Shown here piece after piece: positions 36,101 to 46,657 of a stretch of DNA of 64,000 nt (position 1 is its first letter; every line of letters starts with the position of its first letter). The stretch comes from Lamellibrachia columna. Lineage: Eukaryota; Annelida; Polychaeta; Sabellida; Siboglinidae. The notes under the pieces were generated by a model, which saw only the letters and a program-made list of their open reading frames with translations, was not told where the DNA came from and ran no database searches. The DNA is taken from contig OY759266.1 in assembly GCA_963662155.1 (NCBI GenBank), positions 9,582,098-9,646,097 of the forward strand. The letters run 5' to 3'. The position numbers and the translations under genes are program-made.

Positions 36101-39100
36101 TGAACACATCAGATGACATGGTACTAATGTGGCTGGGCAGCTTGCACATCAGTTAATGAATGAACACATCAGATGACGTGGTACTAAGGTGGCTGGGCAG
36201 CTTGCACCTCAGTTAGTTTCCAATGTCATATTTCGTTAGAAAATATTGAAATAAATGGCCGTGGTACAACAAAATAAGTAGCCCATCATATTTTGCCAAT
36301 TTAGCCTTGAAAGTAGTCGTGTCATTTTTTATTGTAAAATCATGTTCTATAGTATAAAGTCTATCCCAACATCTTTACCATGCAAATGTGTTTTAATGAA
36401 CCAAATTTTTTTTTATTTAACCATTGTGTTTATGAACGTCATGACATTCGCAAACAGCTATCAACAGTTTCCTACATTTATGGACAAAGTGTACCGTGGT
36501 CGGGTGTTCGTGGTACCTGATGGGCATATCATTCACTCCTGTAGAATTATGTTCGCTCGGCACGCAATGTAAACATAAAATTCAGACCAAAACATTCAAA
36601 TTACACAGATAACCAGAAACCTGGGAGTAACCTTCGACTGCGTCATGTCCCTCGAACGACACGTGGCAAACATTTCTTGGGCTGCATACTACCACCTGCA
36701 CAGCATTGGCCACATTCGTCGTTATTTAAGCCATGAGCACACGAAACAACTTGTACATGCCCAAGCCATCTCACACATTGACTGCTGCAATAGCTTCCTG
36801 AATGGACTATCAACGACTTTAATTGAAACTTCAGCAAGTACAAAATGCCTGTGCACGTGTTATAATGATTCGCTCAAAACGCGACCATGTCACGCCCTGG
36901 CTTCCAGTAAAATGCCACATCACTTTCAAGACTCTACTTCTCACTTTCAAATGCCTTCGCGGACTCAATACCTATCTGCACTTCTCTCTTCTTATTGCCT
37001 GACTCGTTCTCTAAGCTCAGCCGACAAGCTACTCCTTAAACAACCAACTTCCCACACTAAAATCGGAGAACGAGTTTTCTCTTGGTCAGCTCCAATGGCA
37101 TGGAATGAACTGTCCATCACAATGCAGCAATGCACAAGTGTTGGGCAGTTCAAGATGGCTCTAAAACGCACTTTAAAAAAAATTATTTTGGGTTTAATTA
37201 ATTAATTATATTAACTATTTATTCTTTTTATTATTTTATCCATTTATATATTTATCTATTATGCATGTACTTTATATGCCTTTATCCATGTTTTTATTAG
37301 TTTTAACTGTTTTACTTAGACAATATATTTTATTCTATTTACCAGCAATAATTGCAGATTTATGAACATTAGTATTGAAAATGTGTATGATTGTATTTAA
37401 AAGTATATATGAATTGTACAGCTCCCCAGAACAATTATTTGGATGGGCGCTATATAAGAAATCTATTATTATTAAATAATATTTTTTTTTATGATGGTAA
37501 CAGTATGAATGCATTATTGGTGTTGCCCCTTCAGGCAATATCTGGAACTGTTTATCGAACGTCTTCCTATTGAGACGGAGAAGAAGGCCCAGAAAGTGCT
37601 TCATGTTTGTGAACAGAGGAACATGCAGGAACAGGGTAAGACAGAGAAGTCAGAGCAGTGAAGTGGTGGACATAATGGTGGTTGTGCAAAGTTAAATAAT
37701 AAATAATAATCAGTGTGCTTTATCATAAAAATAATAGATAAATAAAAAAATACACATAATTATGCTTGTAATCCAATATTTAAAATATATATAATGTATA
37801 CTATTAAATAAAAAATCATTGAAATTAACTTAAAAAAATTTAAATACAGTTTACTTGATAACACGTGTTACAATAATATAATAAATATATTTAACATTGT
37901 TCAGATTAAGAAAATGTGTTAGCAAATTAGAAATATTGTGCAAAATATAGTAGCAATCGATTATGATACAGAGTCATCGGTCATAAAATAGTTTGAACAG
38001 GTGAGTTTTTGTTTTGTTTATGGCTGTAAACAGGTAACTTCTGTCTTATATATAATAATATTATAGTTATTGGGCTGGGTTGGTCTTGGGTTTTTGATTT
38101 GTGAATTGCTTGTCTTCAATATTATTTTCATTGTGTGATTTAGAATTCTTTGTGATCATTGTTGTTATCAGTATAGAATATCGCCTACGTTATCATTATA
38201 ATATTTTCCAATTTGCTTTGTAGCATTGTGTTTATAACCATGGGAACTGTTCATACTGGTTTCAATTCACAGTTGACTTGTGTTTCAGTGCGAAGTATCT
38301 GCAAAGTGATGGGTATGCAAGCACTTCACAAGGGGCGACTAGGATCTGCCCTCGCCTGGGGTCTCAGGTCAAAGGTGAGTCTGTCGCAAATATTTATCTC
38401 AGTAATCTCCATTGGGTAGATTTTGGTTGTAATCAGAAGTATGTGTATTTTTATGAGCTGCTCATGTCACATTTTTAGTATTCTGTGTTGTATTGTTCTA
38501 AAGCGAAATTATTTCACTGCCATAATAGCAGTAATCATATTATTTGTGTCCCTATAAAATGCAGCATTAATTATCCTTTGAAATGATTCTTGCAGGATGT
38601 CAACTTCGCAAGTTTCCTCGCTGAACAGTGAGTATTTAATTAATACTTATTATTTGATTATTATGCTGGTTCCTGTTTCGCCACTTATAGAGCTGCAGAT
38701 TTAAAACTGGATTGATGAGATAAAACTTTGGTATTTTAGTTGTTTTAGTATATTCTGCTGCCATCCTGAGAAATATCAGGTAATTATTACTGCACGAAGA
38801 CTTCGTTCTGATAACCCATCTCTGTATGTAGCCAGGTACTCATTTATACAGCTGAGTGAACTGTGGCAATATGGGATGAACAAAATTGCCAAAGCTTCGA
38901 AATGGCAGCAAGAGGATTCAAACCCGGGTTCTCTCAATTGAGAGCCCAAGGTTCTAACCACTATGCTGTCGCGTCCTACATTTTCTGAACAATTGATCAG
39001 TTGGAAAAAAATTCTGTCCACTTTATCTTTTCATACATCATCTGTAAACACAATTTATAACCAGGATTGTACATAGACATTTAACAAGATTGCCATCCAA

Positions 39101-41787
39101 AGCAACAGGATCCCTGTGGCAAGTGGACAAGGAAGGCTTTGGCTTTATATCAAGAATCTAACATGTGGATGGACATTGTAACAGGATTAAAAATAATGTT
39201 TTTAAAATAATTTAAAAAACAATTGTATCAATAACAAATTTTATTGGAGAAAGGGGGCGATTTAAATTATTTTTACCCTGATTGTTTTTATGGTGTCGAA
39301 TGTGCTGGCTGAGGTTATGAATCGCGTCATGTGTTTCAGCTTCCTGAATGAGTACACAGAGAGTGGTCACTTCAGTAGTCTTGACCTCATAGACAACCTT
39401 GGACCAGCCATGTTGCTCTGTAGTAAACTCACCTTCCTTGGTACGTGCGACTGTTGTTGACAGCTACTAATCATGGCTTCCCATCCGTTGTGATCACCAA
39501 GATAAAGAGCTCACAAAGAAAATTCATCATCAAGCAGAATCCATTATAACATTTTATGAGCGTTTCCAAAATGCATTTCATCGAGATGTTCAAAAATCCG
39601 TCATTAGGTTTCAATCGAAATTCCAACCATATGACAAAACTGGTTACAATGTAAAAATTAATAAAATATGGTAAACATAATAAATCGTGTGCATTATATT
39701 ATGATGGAGGAATTCTAACTTATACACATTTAGCATTATGTAAACCACCCTAGGATTTATTATCATGGTGGTATGTTTATTAGTGACTCGGTTTTTAAAA
39801 AGGCGTATAATAATTATATTGGTTATGATAAAGAAAATTACTTTCAAACTGTCAACAGGAAATATAGTTGTTGTTTCCCTGTTGTAGGCAAATACCGTGA
39901 GTTCCATCAGAAGTACGCTGAGCGACAGTTCAGACCAGCAGCATCTCTACTTCTCTCTCTCCTCACTGCCAGGATAGCGCCAAAGAAGTGAGTGTTTCTG
40001 TTGCCCTTGTTGCTAGGCTTATGAAGAAGCACAACGTCTGCCAACAGTTACGATTGTGTTATTACATTTTGTAGCAGTGAAGGGTTGTCTAACTTGTCTA
40101 CTGTATAGCCTTAATGTTTGTGTATGTGATTAGTCTTAAAATGTTTGGTTTACTGTTTATTTTACAGTAGTTGTTTATCACGTACCAAACGTGTTCAAGC
40201 ACAATTGTTTGAAATGATTCAAATGCAAATGTGCCTATACATGGTTGCATCAAAATGTAAATGTCTAATATTGATTCAGATGCATTTGGCTAAATTCTTT
40301 TATCATAAAGTACAGTTCAAAAGCGTGAACCGGTTTACATGAACGTCACTAACTAAAACACATGCACAGCTACAACATTTGTTTCCATTAAATTCTGACC
40401 TACAAGATAAGATGACTTGTGGGTACACTGCTGTAATAACTATCAGTTCGTGTGCTGTGTACGAGGCATAGTTGGTGTTCGTGACATTTACTGATGTGTT
40501 CTTCCATAGATTCTGGCAGGTTCTACTGACAGATGCACTGCCACTGCTAGAAGCTGAGGAGGTTTGTAAGATTCCTTAGTTTCTGCTAGTGGGTTCCATA
40601 ACATGTTTATACATTAACTGTCAGTGAAATTAGTTCATGCGAAGTAATGCAAAAGAGGACAAATAAATGTTATGGTTGCTTCAGTTTAAAATGTATTTGT
40701 TTCCCTTTCAAAAATGAGACATTCCCTGAAAGACATATATCAGTTACATGATAATATAATCTACTTAGATGTGAATTGAGCAAGACGCAGACTTTCAGAA
40801 TAAATTAATTTTTATCTAATTTAACAGAAACTGTCCTTTCTACGGTGGGGCTCTGTAGCGCAGTGGTTGGAACAACGGACTCCCGATGGAGAGAACCCGG
40901 GTTTGAATCATCTTGCTGCTGTTGTAAAGTTTGGACAATTTTGTTCACTTCACGTTGCCTCTGTTCATTCAGAATGAGTACCTGGCTATAGACAAAAAAT
41001 GTAATAGTCTTCTCGCAGTAATTGCAGAGTGGCTGAATGCTTCTCAGAGAAGGCAAGTTGATGTTGGAATCAACAGATCTGAAGTGAAAAGTGTTTTGAA
41101 CGGTCCCAAAGACTGGATACAGAACAACATTAGAACTTACCTTTAAGTTTGTGGTTCAGGTGATATTCAGCAGCCAGCAGACCTACGAACTGATGCACTG
41201 CCTAGAGGAACTGAACATTGCTGAGAAGTTGCATTTGCAGCCAAAGCAGGTAAGTTATTAGTACCCAAGGCCTGAAGTCAAATCTACATACCCTATATGA
41301 CCTATTAAGCATACGTGCCCTAATAAGCATACACCCCGTTTTTTTTTTATCAGCGATCTCCAGTTTTTACTGTGGTATTCATATATTGTAACTTCCTCTC
41401 CACCAATTTCAAGGCTCAGCAACAACAGAAGATCGATAGTTCCATCTATATGAGTAGACTTTGCAGGGCTCCAGTATTCTTTTGACCACATGAAAAAGTA
41501 TAATTGGGTGGTTACTGGTAGCTCCGTTGAAACTTGAATCACTTCGTTGTGATATGAATTTCCAAGTAGTGTGTGGCCGTGACCTTCCCCCGGGAACTGG
41601 TCAGAGATTACTCTTTATTACTGTAGCAAATTCACAATGCAACTGTAGTAATCTTGCCCATGCCTGTCTGTTGCAGACTGCGATGGAAGACAGCGTGGAG
41701 ACGGAGAAACTGAACCTCATGAAGCTGGCCCTGGCACGCAACCTGGCCCGGGCCATCGTACATGAACGTTCTGTTCAACCGGTGTAA
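21135..41787 (+). CDS. NUP85: NUP85: nucleoporin of the Y (Nup107-160) complex
   Basis: NUP85 is an alpha-solenoid scaffold protein of the nuclear pore Y complex. Exons: 21135-21170 (predicted first), 24556-24655, 25220-25318, 26614-26668, 27511-27581, 28285-28407, 29094-29215, 29676-29795, 30131-30238, 32324-32455, 32921-33024, 34011-34094, 34753-34818, 35950-36000, 37535-37635, 38289-38374, 38596-38627, 39340-39440, 39888-39987, 40510-40561, 41160-41249, 41677-41787. They total 1944 nt, 647 residues (human about 656), with matching phases throughout. Diagnostic segments: [105 protein letters not shown] and [11 protein letters not shown]. Introns carry SINEs, LINEs, TIR elements and many minisatellites. 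Very high confidence except for the first exon. Confidence 0.94.
21780..24210 (+). pseudogene. decayed RTE/L1-like LINE split by an insertion
   Basis: Broken frames give reverse-transcriptase segments in order: a [24 protein letters not shown] start near 21860, KKGN, a degenerate [13 protein letters not shown] near 22105, a [12 protein letters not shown] segment, [20 protein letters not shown] (RT active-site DD) near 22470, and ISAEKSKIM and [12 protein letters not shown] near 22560-22670. After a 1 kb interruption the tail resumes at 23802 with the [22 protein letters not shown] C-terminal region and [19 protein letters not shown]. This is the common animal endonuclease-reverse transcriptase LINE family. 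It lies in NUP85 intron 1, sense, and is inactive. Confidence 0.8.
22781..23801. mobile_element. 1.02-kb insertion nested in the RTE-like LINE
   Basis: Reading-frame logic places the insertion between CGACTACTC ending at 22780 and ACTCAAGAGTATG at 23802; ACTC is present on both sides, possibly a 4-bp target duplication. The insert has a recurring motif, ataatagtatag(tg) with tgccaaat, near both ends (22788-22890 and 23715-23740). No TIR, poly(A) tail or recognisable protein was seen, so the class is unknown. Confidence 0.6.
24785..25115 (-). repeat. dispersed repeat family D, copy 3
   Basis: It is close to the copy at 7560-8040: aagaattgac..cattgttagatc, agaccacttttgcccc, tttaatagtttgtataatga and gtcgatactagatatgttag. 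It occupies most of the 560-bp intron between the NUP85 exons 24556-24655 and 25220-25318. Confidence 0.6.
26890..27395. repeat. 36-bp minisatellite, about 14 copies, NUP85 intron
   Basis: A 36-bp unit (ttatttgtttagggtgtcta, ggtagtagaacatata) is repeated with only an a/g variant and one shortened first copy. Its length is a multiple of 3, so the minus strand reads as a 12-residue repeat; that frame has no other support and is rejected as a gene. The array ends about 115 bp before the NUP85 exon at 27511. Confidence 0.95.
28816..28956. ncRNA. two adjacent intronic hairpins, one pre-miRNA-sized (hypothetical)
   Basis: Positions 28859-28956 form an imperfect 98-nt inverted repeat: the left arm gatactgggttttgtgcac pairs with the right arm ending atcaaacccagtatc, and pairing continues through agaatgt/acattct, leaving a loop of about 26 nt. 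Just upstream, 28816-28850 holds a second hairpin with 11-bp arms (atggtatttat/ataaataccat). They lie in the NUP85 intron between 28407 and 29094. A small MITE is the main alternative to a miRNA. No known miRNA seed was recognised. Confidence 0.3.
29945..30125. repeat. 27-bp tandem repeat abutting a NUP85 splice acceptor
   Basis: About six units of 24-27 bp (gttgtagttgttgtcaccga plus gcccatt) run to within a few bases of the acceptor ending at 30130, so the usual branch-point zone is made of repeat. Triplet-length units keep both strands open, giving artefactual frames. Confidence 0.85.
30321..30951. mobile_element. 631-bp TIR element with a 6-bp target duplication, NUP85 intron
   Basis: The left end CATAGCTGCCAACCCTT and right end AAAGGTTGGCAACTATG are inverted repeats of 17 bp with few mismatches. 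AAGTTA flanks both ends (30315-30320 and 30952-30957), as expected for a target-site duplication. The interior has no transposase. The ends are hAT-like, but a 6-bp duplication is short for hAT, so the superfamily is left open. Confidence 0.7.
31770..32235 (-). repeat. dispersed repeat, inverted relative of 35060-35400
   Basis: The minus strand shares the order of segments cactacccagtcaagttttg, gatcacgtaa, gttctgagttatgtaatc, tacgtcaaac(g)tccaca and ccctggga with 35060-35290. Both are probably copies of one larger element. It lies in the NUP85 intron before the exon at 32324. Confidence 0.55.
33050..33260 (+). repeat. dispersed repeat family D, partial copy
   Basis: It shares cgtttaacactcatttcgtg-type start, acctatctaata and gtgaaatcatcggacaaata with the copies at 3400 and 34890. 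The copy is interrupted after about 200 bp. It lies in the NUP85 intron after 33024. Confidence 0.5.
33882..34010 (+). repeat. 43-bp tandem triplication of a branch-point/3' splice-site cassette
   Basis: Three 43-bp units, each with gagttattctaat, a gaggcat segment and ttatttcag, end at AG positions 33924, 33967 and 34010; only the last AG joins the NUP85 exon at 34011 in frame. Each unit holds a branch-point-like ttctaat and a full acceptor. After the first AG, CTTCAAAT is followed by GTGAGT, a perfect donor; in the next unit it is decayed to GCGAGT. Confidence 0.85.
34890..35600 (+). repeat. dispersed repeat family D, longest copy
   Basis: The copy combines segments found separately elsewhere: the cggtcaaacttttgcaa part, the cactacccagtcaagttttg part (inverted at 31770-32235), a cagacagacagacaaag tract and the gttatccgatctcacgagc to caaacctgattcgcgatgg part matching 3600-3760. 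An open frame across it has no homology. It lies in the NUP85 intron between 34818 and 35950. Confidence 0.6.
36031..36210. repeat. 60-bp tandem repeat, 3 copies, NUP85 intron
   Basis: Three 60-bp units (agttaatgaatgaacacatc, agatgacatggtactaaggt, ggctgggcagcttgcacatc) follow each other with one or two differences. They start 30 bp after the donor of the 36000 exon. Confidence 0.95.
36600..37490 (+). pseudogene. 3' end of a CR1-like LINE
   Basis: An open stretch from 36645 to 37205, entered by [18 protein letters not shown], matches the C-terminal end of CR1-like LINE ORF2: [60 protein letters not shown] and [11 protein letters not shown]. After the stop comes an AT-rich 3' region ending in tataagaaatctattattat. 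No endonuclease or catalytic RT core is present, so it is a 5'-truncated copy, as usual for LINEs. It lies in the NUP85 intron before the exon at 37535. Confidence 0.85.
38796..38980 (-). mobile_element. SINE, 5' part with tRNA-like head, NUP85 intron
   Basis: The minus strand starts at the tRNA-like head (catagtggttagaacc, cccgggtttgaatcctcttg) and runs through the body to gtataaatgagtacctggct. The 3' end is missing. It lies between the NUP85 exons 38596-38627 and 39340-39440, antisense to the gene. Confidence 0.75.
40846..41148 (+). mobile_element. SINE, near full length, ending at a NUP85 acceptor
   Basis: The head has tctgtagcgcagtggttgga (A-box-like) and cccgggtttgaatcatcttg (B-box-like), then the body ggacaattttgttcac, cagaatgagtacctggctat and cttctcagagaaggcaag, and the 3' end gaacggtcccaaagactgga. 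It ends about 12 bp before NUP85 exon 41160-41249 in sense orientation, so the branch point must be inside or at the edge of the SINE. It is tRNA-derived but not a functional tRNA. Confidence 0.8.
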
Positions 41788-42117
41788 ACCTGGCCCGGGC
41801 CATCGTACACAAACGTTCTGTGTAACTGGTGTAAACCTGACTCAAGCCATTGACAGTGAACTTTCTGTACAACACCTGTAAACCTGGCTCGAGCCATCAT
41901 ACATGAACATTATGTGTAATCCCTGTAAACTTGGCCCGAGCCATCGTACATGAACATTCTGTACAACACCTGTAAACCTGGCTTGAGCCATCGTATGTGA
42001 ACATTCTGTACAATCCCTGTAAACTTGGCCCGAGCCATCGTACATGAACATTCTGTACAACACCTGTAAACCTAGCTCGAGCCATCGTACATGAACTTTC
42101 TGTACATCGTGTAAACT
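41742..42117 (+). repeat. 47-bp minisatellite derived from the NUP85 last coding exon
   Basis: The last 46 bp of NUP85 coding sequence (aacctggcccgggccatcgt, acatgaacgttctgttcaac, cggtgt) is unit 1 of an array of about eight 47-bp units continuing past the stop codon into the 3' UTR. Later units diverge progressively (gcccgagcc, gctcgagcc; gtacaacacctgt). As 47 is not a multiple of 3, later units could not extend the protein in frame. Confidence 0.9.
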
Positions 42118-42193
42118 GTATAATGTAGGGGTGCCAGTTGTAGTATGGAGATTCTACACAGAGAGGTAATTGCACCAAGTCAGAACAACAGAG

Positions 42194-42528
42194 GTTCTCT
42201 TGTCCAGTGTATGAATGTCCTCCAGCTGGTAGGATAAGATGTAGAGCAAGAGAGACTTAAGTTCTCTTGTCCAGTATATGAATGTCCTCCAGCTGGTAGG
42301 ATAAGATGTAGAGCAAGAGAGACTTAAGTTCTCTTGTCCAGTATATGAATGTCCTCCAGCTGGTAGGATAAGATGTAGAGCAAGAGAGACTTAAGTTCTC
42401 TTGTCCAGTATATGAATGTCCTCCAGCTGGTAGGATAAGATGTAGAGCAAGAGAGACTTAAGTTCTCTTGTCCAGTATATGAATGTCCTCCAGCTGGTAG
42501 TGTAAGATGTAGAGCAAGAGAGACTTAA
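42194..42528. repeat. 67-bp tandem repeat, 5 copies
   Basis: Five nearly identical 67-bp units (gttctcttgtccagtatatg, aatgtcctccagctggtagg, ataagatgtagagcaagaga, gacttaa) start at 42194, 42261, 42328, 42395 and 42462. They lie just downstream of the NUP85 exon-derived array, possibly in the 3' UTR. Confidence 0.95.
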
Positions 42529-42529
42529 G

Positions 42530-43870
42530 TAAAGTACTGCAATTGACAGTATGAATTCAAGAAAAGTGCTAATTCTCTAACACGAACATTATAGAAAATA
42601 TTTTTTACTAATCCATAAATCTACTGATCATGTTTCAAAGATAAACAACAGAACTAATGGTATATAATTGAACCACCAAGATGATGACTTCATTGCAATA
42701 TTGTTCATCCATATCTGTATCGTCTGAGCCTATAATTGTTCCTGCTGGTTTTTCGTAATGTACAATGTAGTTAGTTGTGAAGATATGTTCGGCGAGCCGA
42801 TGACATGTAATGTTTAGAACATGATTATAAGAAGTTAATATGGATTCAATGAGAAAAGGCTTGATTTTTTTAACTTGCGAATATTAAAAATTAAATTAAT
42901 TTTACTGATACTGGTGTATTTGGGGGTAGTTGCTCCCTTGAAAACAGGATATTTTTGGCTTGTTGGAGAAATACAATTATGATCAAGTAGATTTTGTTTG
43001 CAGTTAAAACATTTTGAAAACAAAGTACATTTTACCAACCAACACAATCTTCTTGCTACCTCCTAAGGCCAAATCCTCTTTTGCACAACCTCCCATATCA
43101 ATTAAAACCTTGTATCTGCCCATTAACACTCCAGAAAAGTTTGTATTAACAGTACACATTGTTATTGGCATTATTTAATTGTCTTCATTTATGTAAAATT
43201 TATTGAAATCTGTGTTACTTGTAGGCATGTAAAATTCCACCATTCAGCTTGCTCAATCGCCCATTGAGCAGTGTTCTTCTCATCCACCAATGAAAGAGTC
43301 GGCCGTTTGTATTCAAATTTAAGAAGCTGTTAGGCCTACATTGGTCAGCCTGGAACAAGTTTGGCACTGCGGGACCAGCTGGTGTGTTCGTTCACCAAAT
43401 CAGTATATTGGATTGGTGCTCTGTTACATAGTGGCTTATCATATATCTAAAAAAAGTTGCTACAACATCACAAGTCTTATTAGTGTTAACTGTTTATCAT
43501 GCTCATTTATTTATAAACAGATTGTGCACTGTGAACATGCTTATTTTACAAGCAGATTCGTTGTGTAAATGATATGACTATATACACGTGTAGCCAACGT
43601 CGCTTGTTGAAACCATCTGTAGCTTGTGCTTTTTTGTGCAGAGGTTGTGTTGATAAGAACGTGAAATGCAGTGGTTGCGTGGGCGTGCTTGACGTCATTG
43701 AGACGTCTTGGTGATGACGTAGCGCCATTTGTTTTCCTTTGTTTAGCAGAGGTAAGCATGTCTATTAATAGAATATATAAAATACTTCTGTTGCGCTAAA
43801 ATCCTCGGGAGACCCAAGCTCGGCGACGCACCAAAACAAAAGGGGTTAAGCCATTCATAATCGATAAGCA
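42530..43870. other. intergenic, no gene recognised
   Basis: AT-rich sequence following the NUP85 terminal repeats. No conserved exon, RNA gene or transposon end was seen. Some frames reach 75 codons but none resembles a known protein. Confidence 0.5.
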
Positions 43871-43879
43871 GTTCCAGTT

Positions 43880-44150
43880 GTGAACAGTTGGATTGGTAGG
43901 CTGGGGAACTATGGAAGATAAGCAAGTTTAAACAGGTGGGTTTTCAGTTTACGGCGAAAAGTTGCTATATTTCCTACAGACTGAACACTAACAGGGAGTG
44001 AGTTCCAGAGTCGGTGCAGCAACTGGACATGCTCTAGTTCCGACATTTGTCTTGACGCTGCCACTGGGACAAAAGTAGATTGTCGAAGTGTGTCGCTGTT
44101 TAATGTAAACGATTTTTTCCCTTTGAACAAAAGTACTGATTTTGGTATTC
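43880..44150 (-). pseudogene. 3' end of a CR1-like LINE
   Basis: A minus-strand frame at 44130-43909 gives SFTLNSDTLRQSTFVPVA, RLWNSLPVSVQSV and FRRKLKTHLFKLAY, the usual C-terminal end of CR1-like LINE ORF2 (the RLWNSLP and KTHLF signatures). It is strongly 5'-truncated. It belongs to the same broad family as the copy at 36600 but is more diverged. Confidence 0.75.
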
Positions 44151-45159
44151 ACGCGGAAAAGTTTGTCACGAGGCTGATTTTCTCATTACACGACTCCGTG
44201 CTGCACACTGCAGGAGCACAGCGTGTCGTAAGCGCATGATCAAACAACAATATTCATTGTATTTATTTGAGCGTGTGTGCTTGTGCATGTTGATTCAGAT
44301 TATGCAAAACTCTAAACTTACGTAACTCTAGCACTTAACCCTCATTCGTGCTATGGGTGTCTGCCCTCCAGAAGTACACAAACGTGAAGCTACTGTCGTG
44401 GCAGTTGAACGACGTGTTTGTCTGCACTCACTGCAGATGAGATGTAAGATTTTGTACTCCGCAGATGGAATATAACGATGCATTAGATTGCATGTCACGT
44501 TTAAACAACGCAGGTTTCCCTGCTGCGAGTACATAGCGTATCTCCTGTATAATTTACCACAACAACCAGGTCGTTGTATATAGGTTCTGCTGAACAGTAG
44601 CTTATATGCAACACCGATAACTTACTTTACCACACATTTTAGGATACCCGGCATTTTGTTAACCCAAATGCAATGTAGTCTCCCTCTAATGGACGTCGCA
44701 AGCCGAGTGGACACATACATACGCTTTTTGACCAATACATGAACACTTTGGTCAACCAAGAAGCGCCGTTTGCGGCAGACGTGCAGCTACACCCATCGAC
44801 ACATGGACGATATGCCGGAAGGGAGTTGTGGATGGTATCGCCAGGGACCCGCCTCCATGGAAAACGTCGGACGCACAAGGGTGATTGGGGAATACTCGCA
44901 ACATGCAACTATTACCCAGTTGCATTGCTTCGTATAAAATGCAAGCACTTGACGGTTATGTAGCTAACGTGCAGTGCTTCTGTGTGTTGTGAGAATGGAC
45001 GGGAAATCAGGCTTTAATTGACAAGTGCCTTATAAATGGCTTGGTCTTCGGTATCACATATGCTATGCTGTAATGTATGCACATGGCTTGGTCTGTCGTA
45101 ACTATACTAGTTACAATTTACTAAGGATCACACAATAATTCGGACACGTTCCATTCCAT

Positions 45160-45490
45160 TCATTGAGCGTATTTCTCATTTGGTCGTCTCCGCGCTCGAC
45201 CGAATCCATCACGTGAAGAGCACATTGGACAAAAGACCCCGTGTCCAGTTCTGATGGTCACTGCACCATTCAAGCTGGTGTTGTCGATGTCTGTCTGTCA
45301 GTGGAACTCCCACCGCTCGCCTTCTCGCTCTCGTGCCAGCTACACGGAGTATGTTTCTCGCTGTCTTGGTGGAGACAGTAACTCCAGTAGCGTTTCTTGG
45401 GTATCTCTGAAGAGTTGTAACATTCAAAGTTCGATTTTGTTCTGCTTACTTACGAAATCAGATATCGGTTCTGTTGACGTGTTGACGTGT
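45160..45490 (-). pseudogene. broken Tc1-like transposase
   Basis: On the minus strand, frames carry the N-terminal helix-turn-helix half of a Tc1 transposase: NRYLIS, VTVSTKTARNILRVAGTRAR, PLTDRHRQHQLEWC, and WTRGLLSNVLFT where the catalytic DES-RF segment should follow. There the frame breaks; GRARRRPNEKYAQ resumes in another frame near 45200. The first catalytic Asp segment is lost and no DDE C-terminal half was recognised, so it is inactive. Confidence 0.8.
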
Positions 45491-46032
45491 ACCATGTAGT
45501 GTGTTCACTCGTTCTGTCTCTTAAGTGAATCCACGCCCTGGAGAACACATTTGACTCAGTCCCAATGCACCAGCAGCCCTTCTCTGGGACAACCCTCGCT
45601 GGAGCATCCATATTCCTCCCGATAACTCCTGCACACTTCTTCGTGCCATTAAAGCACATGAATATTATACTAAATCTATTTTACCAGTCTTGGAATATTC
45701 CACGACTGCTCTGACAAAATGGCTCCAATACCTTAACAATCCGCAGAATAGGGGGGTGACCCACTTTTATGTTATTGTAAGCCTGCCGGGGTAATCACAA
45801 CAGGTAGTTGATATTCATTCCTGTAAAGCGGTTTGCGATAGTTTTTTTAATTAATTCGAAGCTTTGTTGGCTTAAAATGAAGGCATACGTTCAGCCAAAG
45901 TTTGTCAATGTATGTATGCTATCTGGGTGGCCACTTGGGCTCAGAGAAACACATGTACTATTAGTCTATTAATTACTAAGCCCAATAAAGACATGAGGCG
46001 TGTGTGGCAGGCGTCTCAACCTCCAACCTGTT

Positions 46033-46290
46033 GTGTGGGCCAACCTCCCACCTCTCATCATTAGTGAGTCTCCCATCTCCCACCTGTTGTGTGGGCCAAC
46101 CTCCCACCTCTCATCATTAGTGAGTCTCCCATCTCCCACCTGTTGTGTGGGTCAACCTCCTACCTCTCATCATTGGTGAGTCTCCCATCTCCCACCTGTT
46201 GTGTGGGCCAACCTCCCACCTCTCATCATTAGTGAGTCTCCCATCTCCCACCTGTTGTGTGGACCAACCTCCCATCTCTCATCATTTGTG
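46033..46290. repeat. 56-bp tandem repeat, about 4.5 copies
   Basis: Units of 56 bp (gtgtgggccaacctcccacc, tctcatcattagtgagtctc, ccatctcccacctgtt) start at 46033 and 46089 and continue to about 46290. The adjacent acacacccctcactatgaat recurs near 540. Related pieces lie at 440-560 and 63460-63560. Confidence 0.9.
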
Positions 46291-46657
46291 AGATCCTACC
46301 AATCCCACCTTCCGCATATTGTTGATGCCAACCACCCACCTAAGTTTTGGACCCACTTCACACACACCCCTCACTATGAATACCCTATTGGTATATCACA
46401 GGCAACGTTTCCGTGATCCTAGGCAGCAGGGGCCACCAAAGAGCGGGGTATCTGATCGGCAGATGGTGCCAGCTAGCACGCGAGCCCACACGCTCTACCT
46501 GTGAATGCGACGAATGCACGCGAGCATGTAATCATGGGCCGACCGTAATCTTGAGGGGACCTGTCGCTCGGATTATGATTAAGTGACTGAGCTGCTTATT
46601 CATAGTATATAAACATTGTGTGCGTGTGTTTGAGTACGTGCGTGCGTGCGTGCGTAA

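Noticed and set aside
36645..37205. Longest non-repeat-derived frame in the middle of the window (186 codons)
   Set aside because: It matches the C-terminal end of CR1-like LINEs, lies inside a NUP85 intron and lacks its 5' half; not a host gene.
44639..44963. Overlapping frames of 74-89 codons on both strands near the Tc1 remnant
   Set aside because: They do not match the DDE half of a Tc1 transposase or any other family I recognise; probably chance.
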